From: Euglena gracilis
Taxonomy: Eukaryota > Euglenida > Euglenophyceae > Euglenales
Assembly (NCBI GenBank): GCA_039621445.1
Contig: CP154955.1
Span: 16,224,691-16,288,690 of the forward strand
Length of the DNA: 64,000 nt
Reading direction: 5' to 3'
The notes under the pieces are model-generated. The model searched no databases, was not told where the DNA came from, and saw only the letters and a program-made list of their open reading frames with translations. This document shows, one piece after another, positions 1 to 12,500 of the stretch. A program made the position numbers and the translations under genes. The stretch's first letter is position 1, and each line of letters opens with the position of its first letter.

Positions 1-437
1 AAAGGGTGAATTTTCCCATCGTAAATTTTTGCCAAAATCGAAATTTCCTATCATTTTTGTTCCCGTCTTTTTTTGTTGTTTTTGATGCCATTGCTATTGC
101 AACTGCTCATTCTCATTCTTGTTGCTTTTGTCATTACCGGAGTTGCTGCAGTGGTTGTTTTTTCGCCCGAGTCTTTTCTTGTCTCGTGGATTGATGATAC
201 TTGCATTTCTGTCCCTAGAATGACTTTGGGATGCACCACTTACTCACCGGTTGCCCAACCACTTTTTAAATAAAAATCTGGGCTGTAACCCAGTGATCAC
301 ACACACACACACACACACACAAACACAAAGACATGGTACACAAGAGCAACAAATCTCACAGACATTCTCACGGATACCAGCCAACCGAATTGGGCAGCAG
401 GGGCTCTCAAGCTTCCCTGGCAGGGTGCCTCACGCAC
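1..437. other. Gene B intron at left edge
   Basis: Intronic sequence downstream of exon b30. It holds a CA microsatellite at 298-320 and otherwise AT-rich, T-rich sequence in which I see no gene. Confidence 0.5.
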
Positions 438-557
438 CTGCAACTGCTGCTTCAGCTTCCGCTGCCGTTCCTCCCGTTTCCGGCGCTCCGCCTCCTCCCG
501 CTCCCGCTCTGCTTGCCGCTCCCGCTCTCGCTCCTCCTCAATGCGCTGCAGGTGAGC
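438..557 (-). CDS. Gene B exon b30: ER-rich coiled coil, last exon seen
   Basis: CTGTCAG acceptor and CAG|GTGCGT donor, exactly 40 codons, phase 0 to 0. It reads [20 protein letters not shown] and so on: a long charged single helix almost free of hydrophobic residues. The gene continues left of the window. Confidence 0.75.
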
Positions 558-3500
558 CTGACAGGCCGAGCCAAATAGAGCGGGGGCTTAGGGACTGCCC
601 CCTCGGGGGGGGGGTCGACCCCCCTCCCTGCCCACCACAGCACCACACAAAGAAAATTCAAAGTGCCGAAGAAAAAAATTAACGTAATAATACCCTACAT
701 CGGCGCACCCGGAAATACGGAGGGCCAGGTGGAAAGGGGGGATGGTAGGACACCCCCCCCACCCACACCACAGGGTGGGGGGAGGCAGTGGCAGATGGCC
801 CACCACGCATAGGGTTTTGGGTAACTTGCAACAGCACCATTGGGAAAGGTGAGTTTTGTTCTTTTCATGTCAATGCATAAATTTTCGAGGAGGATGTCGA
901 TATCACAGAGGGCCGGTCCAGAAAGCAGTCATTGGCTCTGATAAACATGACCATTAATCCCGGCTGGGGAGTAATAGAAATCTGGCTGAAGCGATTACAA
1001 AACCCCAAACCAAAAAACCACCATCGTTTTCTTTTCACAAATGCCATCCCACAATTTGAGGGACAGCTTTCGACGTCCATTTCTTCAGATATTTTTCAAA
1101 AAAACATTCATTTCATCTTTGATTCACTTTTATGGGGGCACAAATGCAATTTGGAAAGATAAAGATATACCTGGGTGAAAAAAGGTCATAGAATATTCAC
1201 TGCACCGCATGTTCAAGGAAAAAGGAGGTTCATTGGTCATCCGAGTGGAAAGCCTGAACCTCACTATGCTGGCGGGTTGAAGGCAAACAAGAATGATTGA
1301 AATACAAAAAAAAAGAGTGACATAGACGGGGGGGGGGACTCAGCTCGCCAGGTTTGCTGTGGAATTGTCACTGAAATGAGGCGGGAGTGGGGGGGGGCAC
1401 AGGGGCACACCCTGTAGCCGCCTCCACCACCCTCCGTGCTCAGCCACTCGCTTCCCCCCTCCTCCGCCGCGGGGCCCGCCCCCTCCGCCGCCCGCCGCTC
1501 TCGCAGGCGGGCCCCCACCACCCGCCGCTCCCGCTCCTGCCGGCGCTGCTTCTCCTGCAGCCGGCGCTGTGCCTCGCCTGTGGGTGCGGCGGGGGTGGGT
1601 GGTGGGGCCGGGGATGGGGGGAGCAGAATAATCGTTTGGAGGGCGGTGGTCTGGCAATGTGGGTGGTAACCCCGGGGGTGGTGCGAGAGGTGCGGTGGGC
1701 CACCGAATGCCGGGCCGGGGCCGGGGCCGGGCATGGCAACGGACGTGACATCGACGTGACATCGACATGGCATCGGCATGGCATTGGCATGGCATTGGCA
1801 TGGCATTGGCCGGCGGCTGCACGTCATCCGCACTGTTGCGCATCTGGCTTCCCCACTTCTCCTCATCCCTCTACCCTCCCTCCAGGCAAGGTGTATGCGC
1901 CTGCGTAGCAACTGGAATACTGCCGCACTTTCACCGGGCTGTACACTAGTGCATTCCAGCAATGGGGGGGGGGGTTGGGCGGCCCACCCGACGCCACGGC
2001 GTCCACCATCTCGTTCACGAGGTCCAGGGCGAACAGGACGGAGCGGCGATCCACGCGGCGGTCGAACTGCGCCAACAGCCGGTGCTGCTGCTTGGCGCGC
2101 TCCTCCACCTCCCGCTTCCGTCGGAGCACCAGCCTGGGCCCCGTAGCAGCAGTGGGGGGGGGGGCAGGATTGTGCGATGGCCCAGGAGCAGGCTTCTTTT
2201 TGAGGCCCCGGAGACCCGGCCAAGCGGGACCCCCCCCCCAGGGGTCCGGTCCTGCACCCGCCCACCCTCCTCCCTCGGTGGGGGGGGGGTCTTCTGAATT
2301 TAAAAAGAATCCTGCCGAGGAGGCAAAAACTCCATGTGGACGGTGGGTGAGGAGTCCCACTAACCTCCACCCCCAGCAACCCCCCCCGTATCACAATACA
2401 ATAAACAAACACAATTTTTCGTTGGTGGGTGAGGAGTACCCCTCGACAGAGATTCCCTGTTCAGCCTGAGGAAGGGGTGAGCTGCCGGACGCAGTGTGGT
2501 ACTGGGGACTGAAGCTTTACTAAACCCGGAAACCTCGGAAACCAGGAGGGGAGGCGGCAATGCAAAAAAGAAAAACAGTCGATCATTCTGTATAACCAGT
2601 CACCCCAGAAGTAGAATGAGAAATCTGAGCTAAGCAGCATCAATGGGGAAGAACATTGCATACAAAATGCGGGACAGTTGATTTTGGGAATGTAAATCCC
2701 ACTAGGTGTTATTCCTGGAATTGGAGGATTCTGTTTGGCGGTGGTTGGGCCCAGGCCAGGCCAGGGAGGGGGTCATAAATGGAGGGGTTATGGGGTTGGG
2801 AGGGGGGTTCTATGTGCAATTCTGCTGGAGGGGGATTTAGCAACCTCCTCCGTGATTTGATTTTGCGCAATTAATGGATGTTTTGAGCCCTTAATTACAC
2901 TCTTTCAACAACAGAGCTACAAAAAATTGTTATTTTTGTAATTATGGGACCATATTGATCCCAAAACATTGAATTTGTTGGCCAAAAATCAAAAATGACA
3001 AAAATTCAATAACAAGTTTGGTCTCTTGGAAAAATCTGTTCCAAATGCAAAAAAAAAGGAATATAAAAATTATTTCCCTGCAGAAATCCAAAAAAATGCA
3101 AAAATCTTAAAAAAAAATTGCGAAATTTCGCAAGGAAAAAGCAAAAATGGATTTGTTTTCTTGTGAAAAAAATGAGAAATGGACAGAGATCAGAACACCT
3201 TCCATTTCAAGTTTGTGCGGACAGAAAATGAATTTCTTTGGAAAAATTGTGCAAAATGGGAAAATTGCGGGAAATGGCAATTTTTTTTGCCAGAAGTTTC
3301 AGAAAATGTGAGAAAATCACGGATGTCAACCCCCCCCCCTGATCAATGAGTCCACGTTAGGCTTCTTTGGACAGATGGACAGTAATTGGCCAGGATGATA
3401 CCGGCGTTCCTGTTCCCGTTGCTTCTCCCGCTCCTGCAGCCTCCGCTTTGCCTCCCCTGCAAAGACGTGGGCAGCTTTCGTTGCATTGGCCCTTCCCTCT

Positions 3501-6500
3501 GCACACGGAAAGGTGTGTTTTCTTGCTGGGGTGAAGAGGGGAACTGGGGGTACGCAAACCACGTTGCCAAATCCATCCATAAAGGGTCACTCGTCACCAT
3601 TTCCTTCATTTCATTTTCATTATGCAGTTGCGGGCTGATGTGTGGAGGGATACAGGCATGTTCCCCGGCAGAACACCACACCCGACACCACGCTGTCAAT
3701 GATCTCGTCCAGGATCTCCATCGACATCAATACCACCTTCTTGTTGGTGACGTCCTTGAACTGCACAAAGAACGCCTGCCAAGAGACAATCAGATCGTGC
3801 ACAAGGAGCAAAGAACATCCTTTCTTCATTCAGCAATGCCACTGAGATGGATGCAAACCAAATCGAACGATTGGACGCCACAAAAAGTTCTCAAATGTGT
3901 CAAATGGTTCCATTTTTGTGCGCGACCTTTTCAGTGTCCTCCTGTCCTCCTGACAGAAGATGACACCAACAAGCACAACCAAGGGCGGTCCTTTAGGAAA
4001 TGAAAAAAAACTTGGCTGTCCCAGCACATTCAATGCAGAATTTACAGGAAAAATGGGCAAGGAAATTTGGTGCGCTGGGTGGGTGCCTTTTCTTCACCTG
4101 TCACATCTCGGCATCCCCCTCCCAGAGGTGGGGACAGCAAAAATTTGGCTCTGGGGTATTTTTGGAGGGCAGATGCCCACAGGTTTCCCGCCAGGGGTTT
4201 TTTTTAAGACCGAGGTGGTGAGGGGGCCCCCACCCACCCACGGAGGGCTGAGCGCCCACGGGGCCAAATGCCTGTGGGGAGAATGCTGCACGCCAGAAGC
4301 TCCAAACCCCATTCAGGGTGGTCACAATTTAAGAAACATCACAGTTTTCCTCCTGTCCAAGTCCAGAGGACAGAATGCATTGCAACGCAACTCACACAAG
4401 GCACAACAGCCACACCGCTCGAGCAGCCACTGCCGGATCCGCTTTGACTGCAACTCCTGAGGGAACACAACCACACACTGAATTGGGCACAGATCGCGAA
4501 GATGAGCATTTCAGGCATTCCAATCTCCATTCTGTCCAGCTCGACGTGACCCATGTGCCAGGTTTGAGACCCCTGTGCCGCTGTATCACTACACCACAAT
4601 ATCACTCCTCGGGGTTCGGCAGCCAGGGGGGGGGGGGGGTCGGGCCAGGTCCCCCAACACACCAGGTCAGGGGGGGGGGTACGGTGGCCACCTTTGGGGC
4701 GGAGCACGGGTTCGTTGGGCGGGGCAGAGGGGTTGTTGGACTCCGCAGGCGGTGGGGACGACGTGGCCTCGTCCCAGACCAACGCCTGGCGGCAACGACC
4801 GTCAAAAAAAATAGGAAGCCATTCTTATTGCGTTGTGCTCTTCTGCTTCTTCACTGCATCAAGGTTCAGCTTGCTGTTATGGCAACGCGCGACAGAGATG
4901 CAAAAAAACCTCATCGGACGTCAAATCTGGCATTAGAAGAGGAACTTTTAGATGGCAAACAACCAAATCCAGAGGCAAACAAACACCCTGTTCCACTTTT
5001 ACCCATCGAAGCAAAAAAGTGGCGATAAACACCTTTCCCTGTCGGAGACAATTGAACAAGGGTCAGGAAAGCTTCTGTGGTGCCCTAATGAATGTGTTTG
5101 GTAAATTCCATCCTCTAGGTCCTCTTTGTATCTTGGAAAAAATTGGGGGGAATCTTCCCACACAGCGGTCTCGACTTTCATTCACCTTCGAACCCCACAC
5201 ACCAGACCTGGTGTGACCACCACTGCTCCAAGACAGACGGTCTGCCCTCGAGTTTTGCTGGATGGAGGATTGCTCCGGTGCCCCAAGGCTTCGACAAATG
5301 GAATCAAACTTTTTCCAGACAGAACCATCTTCCAAGGCTACCCCCATACATTCAACGGTCGGTAACCTCTGTCCTCCGACGGGGGGGGGGGTCGTTGGAC
5401 AAGGGGTCCAAAAGTGAGAGGATGCCTGGGACCCCAAAAGCACAAATCAGATTTTCCCTGTCGGCGCTTCACGCCAAAAAATTTTGGGCAATTTTGACAA
5501 ATTTCTGCCCCAGAAAGTGCCAAAATGGGGTTTGGCCAATTTTTGGCCAATGCTGGCCAAAAAAATGGCTATTTTTTCCCAGCCCGGCGCTGCACGCGGG
5601 CCAAAAATCTGGCCAAACCTCTGAAAAGGTGTCCCCTGAACGGGGAGGGGGGGGGTCGTTGGACATAGGGGGGGGGTCGCTGAGCCTTATCCCTTTATGG
5701 GTAAGAGCGAAGCTTACCACTGGGGAAAAGGAGGGGGGGGGTCGACCCCTCCCCCCGCCTTCCCCGGGTTGGGGCCACCAAAACGGCGGATTATCACCAT
5801 GATCAAGCACCTATAGTCAAGCCCAAAAAATTCCCCATTTTTGAGGGGTTTAACTCGAGAAGGTGGGGGAATTGAGGGTAATGAGTGGAGACTTTTTTTT
5901 GTCGGGTATTTCACAGGCCACTATGACGCGATGATGGGAGAGCAAGTTTGCACGAGTGTCAAACTTTCAGCACAAAAAAAGCCAAAATTTTTGAAAAAAA
6001 AATTGGGCCAAGATACACAAATTAAGGATCCAAGTGTGAATGGAAGGAGGAGGGGAGCCAAACTCTGGGGGGGGGGTCTATGCATACAAAGTTGGTACCT
6101 GAAGATTGACTCCCAAGCCTTAACCTCCCCCCAAATATAAGACCCCACCCACGCCCCAACCTTGGACATCATTTGGGGATTTTCGGTCCAACGTCAAATT
6201 TGATGCTGTTGCCTGGTGAGATTCAATTTAATTTTGGCATTGTTTTAGCCATTTGGGCCTTTTTTGGCGATTGCAGAGATCAAAGGGCAAAGCTGAAAAC
6301 AATTCCTCTTCTCTATTTGGTTTCCCCCTTGGAGAAAATTAATACTAAAAAGAAAACCCTCTGAACACGTTCATAAATAAGAGAGAATCTCATTCATAAT
6401 TGTTTGTAGTTGTTTAGGTCATTTGATCATTCGGCGTGATTATTTGTGGTTTTGGAAAATCCCCAAAATTGTGCCGGTTCGTGATTTGAAGAAATCCCCA

Positions 6501-9500
6501 ATACCTAACGATACACCTCTTTCAATTGAGTTTTTTTTCCAACGTCTTTCATTTTTTTCTGTCTTTTTCCCCACGCCTCATTCCAAATTTGCACTGTTTC
6601 ATTATTTGCGAAGCAGACATCGTTGCACACCAAAAAAGGATGGGACTAAGAAAACTTACTCATGGGAGTAAGAAAAATACTGCTGTCCACACCTTCAAAA
6701 TTCAGCTACCAAAAGAAGGTTGGGGACCGTGGATTTGGGGACTGATACTATTATTAGCTGGGATAATAAAAAAAAGGGTCTTGCGGGGCAGTGCTCCTCC
6801 ACCAAATCCACTGTTCGCCGTCCACATTGACAAAAGACACCAAAAGTCAGTACCTGAATGGCCCCAGTTGTTCACAAAAAAAAATTGTTGTGCAACAAAA
6901 TTTTTCCCATTTTAGGCCATTTTAGGCCATTTTAGGCCATTTTAGGCCATTTTAGGCCATTTTAGGGACCCCCACCTATAGGGGGTCAAAAAGTCATTTT
7001 AGGCCATTTTAGGCCATTTTAGGCCATTTTAGGCCATTTTAGGCCATTTTAGCTATAGGTGCTTGACCATGATCCCGGCTCTGTTCCTGGATTCTTCTTT
7101 TAGTCGCAAGAGACTGGATTGCTAGTTTCCGAATCACCTCAGTTTGACCTCCAACTCCCTGCCAAGCCCGAGTTATTCACACGCGAAGGGGTCCAAACTG
7201 GGTGGGATTGGCCCGCCCGCCCCCTCTTATGACTCTGCCATTTTGCTGGGATCCAAAAATCGGTCAAAAAATCGATTTTTCGAAAATATGTCGAGAAAAC
7301 GTTCATTATTTCCGGAAATGTCGGTCTGACGAAATGTACCCGGAGGCCCTCTATCACCCCCCGTTTGCCGTTTTGGCCGCCAACACGCCTGGCCCGTGTT
7401 CCAGCACGCTTTTGCGGCCCAAAATGGCCATTTTGGGGTGTTTTTGGGGCCATTTTTTTGCTCAAAAAAGCGAATTTTCCAAAATATCTCGACAATGAAG
7501 CAAAATTAAAAGAAAAGTCCGAAGACCAAAAAAGCAGCCCTTGGAATGCCCCATCCAACCATGCTTTACTTTTCCCCCAACTCTTCGTGCAGCCCGCGTT
7601 ACAGCCATTTTTCGGCCAATTTTGGCCATTTCTGAGGCCATCAAGGGCTGTTTTCGGGGTCAAAAAATCGATGTTTTCGAAAATTCTCGGAAATGAAGCA
7701 AAATCAAAGGAAATGTCCGGAGACCTAAACTGAAGCCCTTAAAACGCCCCATCTAAAAGTATTTTGATTTCTGTGCAACTCCCCGCCTAGCCCGAGTTAC
7801 CGCCATTTTTCGGACGATTTTGGCCAATTTGTACAGTTTTGAGCTGTTGACTTGGCTGTTTTTGGCCGTTTTTGGATCAAAAAAGTCGAAAAAAATCCAA
7901 AAATTTTGCCTCAAACCATGTGTTTTGGCCTCCCGGAGCTGGAAAACCTGGTTTTGAGTCGAAAATGAGCGTTATTCGACCTGCCAGCGCCCCGTTTTGG
8001 GCCCGAAACCCATTGACTTTGGATCAAAAAAAAACAGGTCAAAAAAGCCGAAAAAAATTAAAAAAACAATTTTTCTTCTGAAACGATGTTCTTTGGCATC
8101 CTGGATCCTGAAAAGCTGTTTTTGAGCCGAAAATGAGCATTTTTTTTTACCCCCCAGCGCCCCGTTTTGGGCCCGAAACCGAAGGATTTTGGGTCAAAAA
8201 CGGGTCAAAAACGTCAAAAAAATCCAACAAAACGGGTATGGGGTGTATGGGGGGGTCGCTGAGCTTTTATCCCTTTATGGGTAAGAGCGAAGCTTACCCC
8301 TGGGGGAAAACCCCCCCCCCCCCTCCCCCCCCCCCTCGGGGCCACCTCGGGAACCGGCGGATTATCACCATGATCCTGGCCCCGTTCCCGAAATTTTTTT
8401 TTTCATTCGTTAGCGACTGGATTCCTAGTTTCCGAATCACCTGGGTTTGACCCCCAACTCCCCGCCAGGCCCGAGTTATTCATGCGCGAAGGGGTCCAAA
8501 CTGGGTAGGATTGGCCCGCCCCCCGGAATAAGCCCCCTTTGGACTCTTCCATTTTGGCCAAAAAAATGTCAATTTTCAAAATTTCTCAAAAATGAAGCAA
8601 AATCAAAGGAAATGTCCGGAGACCTAATTTGAAGCCTTTGGACGCCCCATCTACCGGTATTTTGATTTCCCCGCAACTGTTCGCGTAGCCCGAGATACGG
8701 CTGTTTTTCAGCCGATTTTGGCCATTTTGTACACTTTTTCCACTGGTGGACTTAGCCGTTTTCAGCCAAAGAAAGGCGAAAAATATCGAAAAAATTTTTA
8801 ACCCAAAACCATGCTTTTTGGCCTCCTGGACCGGGAAAAAGGGTTTTCGAGCCGAAAATGGGCGTTTTTCGACCATCATGGCCATCATGACTGACCTGTG
8901 ATGGCCATGATGCCCATGATGACCCATGATGCGCATCATGACCCATGATGGCCATGATGACCCATGAAGCGCATCATGACCCATGATGCCCATCATGACC
9001 CATGATGCCCATGATGCGCAACATGACGACCCATGATGCCCATCAAGGCCCATGATGCCCATCATGACCCATGATGGCCATCATGACCCATGATGCCCAT
9101 CATGACCCATGATGCGCATCATGACCCATGATGCGCATCATGAGCCATGATGCGCATCATCACCCATGATGGGCATCATGGGTCAAAAAAGTCGAAAATA
9201 ATCCAAAAAATTTTTTGGCCCGAAACGCTGTTATTTGGCCTCCCGAACCCAGAAAAACTGTTTCTGGGCCGAAAAAGAGCGTTTTTCGACCCTCCAGCGC
9301 CCCGTTTTGGGCTGTCAACCCACTCACTTTCGGTCATTTTCGGGTCAAAAAAAACACGACAAACGCTGTTTTTGGGCTCCCCAGACCCGGAAAAGGTGTA
9401 TTTTGAGCCAAAAATGAGTGTTTTTCCACCCCCCGGCGCCCTGTTTCGGGCACAAAACCTTTGCATTTCAGTCAACAGAGCTCCGTGGAGTGGGCCGGTT

Positions 9501-12500
9501 TATATGGGGGTGTCAGGGGTGGGTGAGCGCTTATTAAGAGCTCAGCACTATTCAAAACCTGGTTAACATTTCATTAACATTTCAGAAACTGCTGTAACAT
9601 CACTGAAAGTCACTGTAAATTGGAAATGTGCAGTTTGTAAATTACAAATTACACGAAATTTGCAATGCCAGCCTTTTGGGCCTGTCATTAAATACATTTA
9701 AGAGCTCAGCACTATTCAAAACCTGGGTTAAAATAGGGGGAGGGGAATATTTTTCCGATTAGTTGCTACATGGCTCATGGAAAATAGATCAAAGCCACTC
9801 TATTCTGCACCAACAAAATACACTCCAATTGGGGGGGGGATTGACAGAACAGGTTGTCGCACTTTGGATGAGGGAAGCATCAGCCCAATTTACTTTATCC
9901 AGCCTTGGAACGTGGACCCGTTCCACTCACCAATGTTCGATGGAAGCCCGTACCTATCCCGTCCTGCAGCCCGATGATGGTCACACTGGGCCACCATGGA
10001 CCGCCGAAACGGTTCCCTGACTAATTCAGTGAGGTTCGAAGGCGAAATGGGTCGTTATGTCAAAGCTGAAAAATCATTGGCCACCTGGAAAAAAAACACC
10101 CCAAATGCATTTTTTTAAAAAAAAATAACCTTTTAACCAGTTTTGTCAAAATGGTGCCACAAGGAGAATTCAAATCGTTTTGGGGTCAGATTTCGGCCAC
10201 CAATCTGCTCACTTATAATGTCTCTTTCAGGGGAATCAAGCAAACTGGTTTGTACAACTGAGAAACAAATTTTGGCAGCTTCTGGCAAACTTTCATTTCA
10301 CACCTGCGAGACTGGATCCCTTGGCAGAACCACCTTGGGTGGAAGCTTCTCATACCTGTCGTAAGAGAACAGTACTGGGTGAACTTCCACGGACTGCTTT
10401 TCCCAAAGTGATTGACATGTTGGTTGGGAGGAAAGATCAGCATTGAACTATGAGGATAATTCCACCCTAACTCATCAGACTTCTCAAAAAAAATAACAGA
10501 AACAGAAGAGTCACATATTAAAACATAAAAAGAAAATAAAAGAGTTATAACACACTTTGCAAGACACAGGTCAATCCAACAAAACCACTTCAGCACTCTG
10601 AAGCAGGTCTCAGTCGTCCTCCCCCCAGTGGGACGGGTCCAGCCCAATCTATTGCCGGGCTAGAACAACGGGTTGCCAAAAACTGGAGAAGAATCCCAAA
10701 TGCAACCGGGTTAGAATTTTCAGCCAAAGTTTTTATCCAGAAAAATTCGGAGTCCAAAACACAAAACCCCCCTCAAAAACACCATTTGACGACTTTGACC
10801 TCTTTTTGGTGCTTTGAGCTGGATTTTTTTCCGGCCCAACCCAGCTGCTTGCTCCAACTTCATTCCATCGGACCCCCCCCCCCGGGGGGATTCTGCAGCC
10901 CAGCTGGGAGCTGCTGGCTGGCTCCCAGACAATACTGGCTGGCTAACCCCCCCCCTCGGAGTCCGGTCCCCTTCAGCTTTAGAAAACTCCAGTCCACACC
11001 TTCGCCTCAGCAAGGCGGCCTGTTCCTCCCGGCGCCGGGCCGCCTCGAGGGCTTCGGTGGCTTCCATCGCCGCCTGGGGCAGGGAGGGCCGTGGTTTGAA
11101 TTCGGGTGGTTGGCTGATTGTCCCCCCCCTGGGAACAATGAGGCAGAATGGGCACACCGGAGCATGCAGAATCAGGAGAGGGGGGGGGGGCAATCCTACC
11201 CAGTTTGAACCCCTTCGCGGCTGAATAATTTCGGCCTGGCGGGCACTTGGGGGTCAAATGGAGGTGATTCGGAAACTAGAAATCCAGTCGCTCACGACTG
11301 GGTGAAAAAATTCCGGGAACGGAGCCGGGATCATGGTGATAATCCAAGTCTGCCTGCTGCGGATCTCACACATCGCAAAGCCATCGTCCCACAAATGCAG
11401 ACGGAGGCGGGGGGGCGGACCTTCTGTTCCCGCTGGTGCTTCAGGCGGGCGAGGTGTTCGATCTGCCGCTGCTTCCGCTCCCGGGCGTTGCGGGGCTGGG
11501 CAAGAGAGGGCACAGACAGAAGGGCACTGCGGCGCCACACGGGATGGAAAGCGCCTCTCCCTCCCTCCCCCACCTCTGACCACAGGGCATGGTGCACGGG
11601 AGGTTCACCAGAATGCATGAAGGTCAAAAGACTTGAAAGAAGAAAAAGGTGGCCAGGAATGCAGTTTTCTCGTTGCGTCAGAAAATTGTGGCTGTTATAA
11701 TGAAAATGCGCGTCTGCATGTTCCGGAAGCTGAGTGCACATGTGAGCATTCTGGATAGTACCATGCTTCTTCTGTGCTGGGTGTTGATCTCACAAAACTG
11801 AGCTGTTTGAGTTCACCACGGCAACATTGCCAACCCCCCTTGTTTTCGCCTTCATCCGCGCATGATGCCGTTTGCAGCTGCTTCGCCATGACCGTGGCAG
11901 TGACTGTGGTGTGTGGCTGGATACACATTCGGCACACGCTGCACGGTGTACAAGACACAGTCAACTTGGGTTTGTCACAGTGCGTTCGCTGGTGCATGCT
12001 GATGGGTTCTGTGGGCAGAACCTGTTGACCACGGGCATGAATGGAGATACAGCCCTCCAGGGACCAAAGTAATTGGGGCGCCCGTGTGTGAAGACCGAAG
12101 AATGCGCATGTTTTTGGACCCCCAAGAAAAAAAACATGGAGCAGGGACACATTTTTGGAATGGACACACACACGAAGGAGTTGGATTCTTTCCTAAAAAT
12201 AATTCGGAAGTCTGTTGGCACTTCTACAAGAAAAGCTGCACCACACCTTGATTTCTGGCAGAGGGGCACTCATCGAGGTCCGGTCAGTTCTGGAAATGAA
12301 AAAGGAAGGATCTGCTTGAACAAAAAACCATCATTCATCATGACACAGTAGAAAAGAGGAGGGTATTGCTGTCCTCGCGAAAGATGAGGAGGGACCATAC
12401 GAAAGCGCCCAGCCAATGCCTCGCCAGAAAGGGACACACATGGGCTGCCCTGCCCCGGCCATCTTGTGGCGGGCCTGGGCGGTATTGTGGCGCCGGAGCT

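Larger units (their letters stand above)
7883..9480. repeat. Satellite-like repeat, about 160-bp degenerate units, interrupted
   Basis: Units begin near 7883, 8044, 8775, 9190 and 9345. Each has an A-rich start, TTTGGCCTCC, a GGAAAA phrase, GAGCCGAAAATGAGCG, CAGCGCCCCGTTTTGGG and a final GGTCAAAAA. The array is split by R1, R2 and a CATGATG array. Confidence 0.7.

Noticed and set aside
1264-2412. Minus-strand 382-codon frame
   Set aside because: It runs through two exons, an intron and an 11-bp repeat (Met/Pro/Cys/His run). Only the parts matching b28 and b29, in other frames, are coding-like.
6914-7052. CRISPR array
   Set aside because: Repeats are contiguous decamers without unique spacers, and the context is eukaryotic.
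11872-12072. Histidine/cysteine-rich frames as a zinc-finger gene
   Set aside because: Spacing does not fit any zinc-finger class and all frames are equally open.
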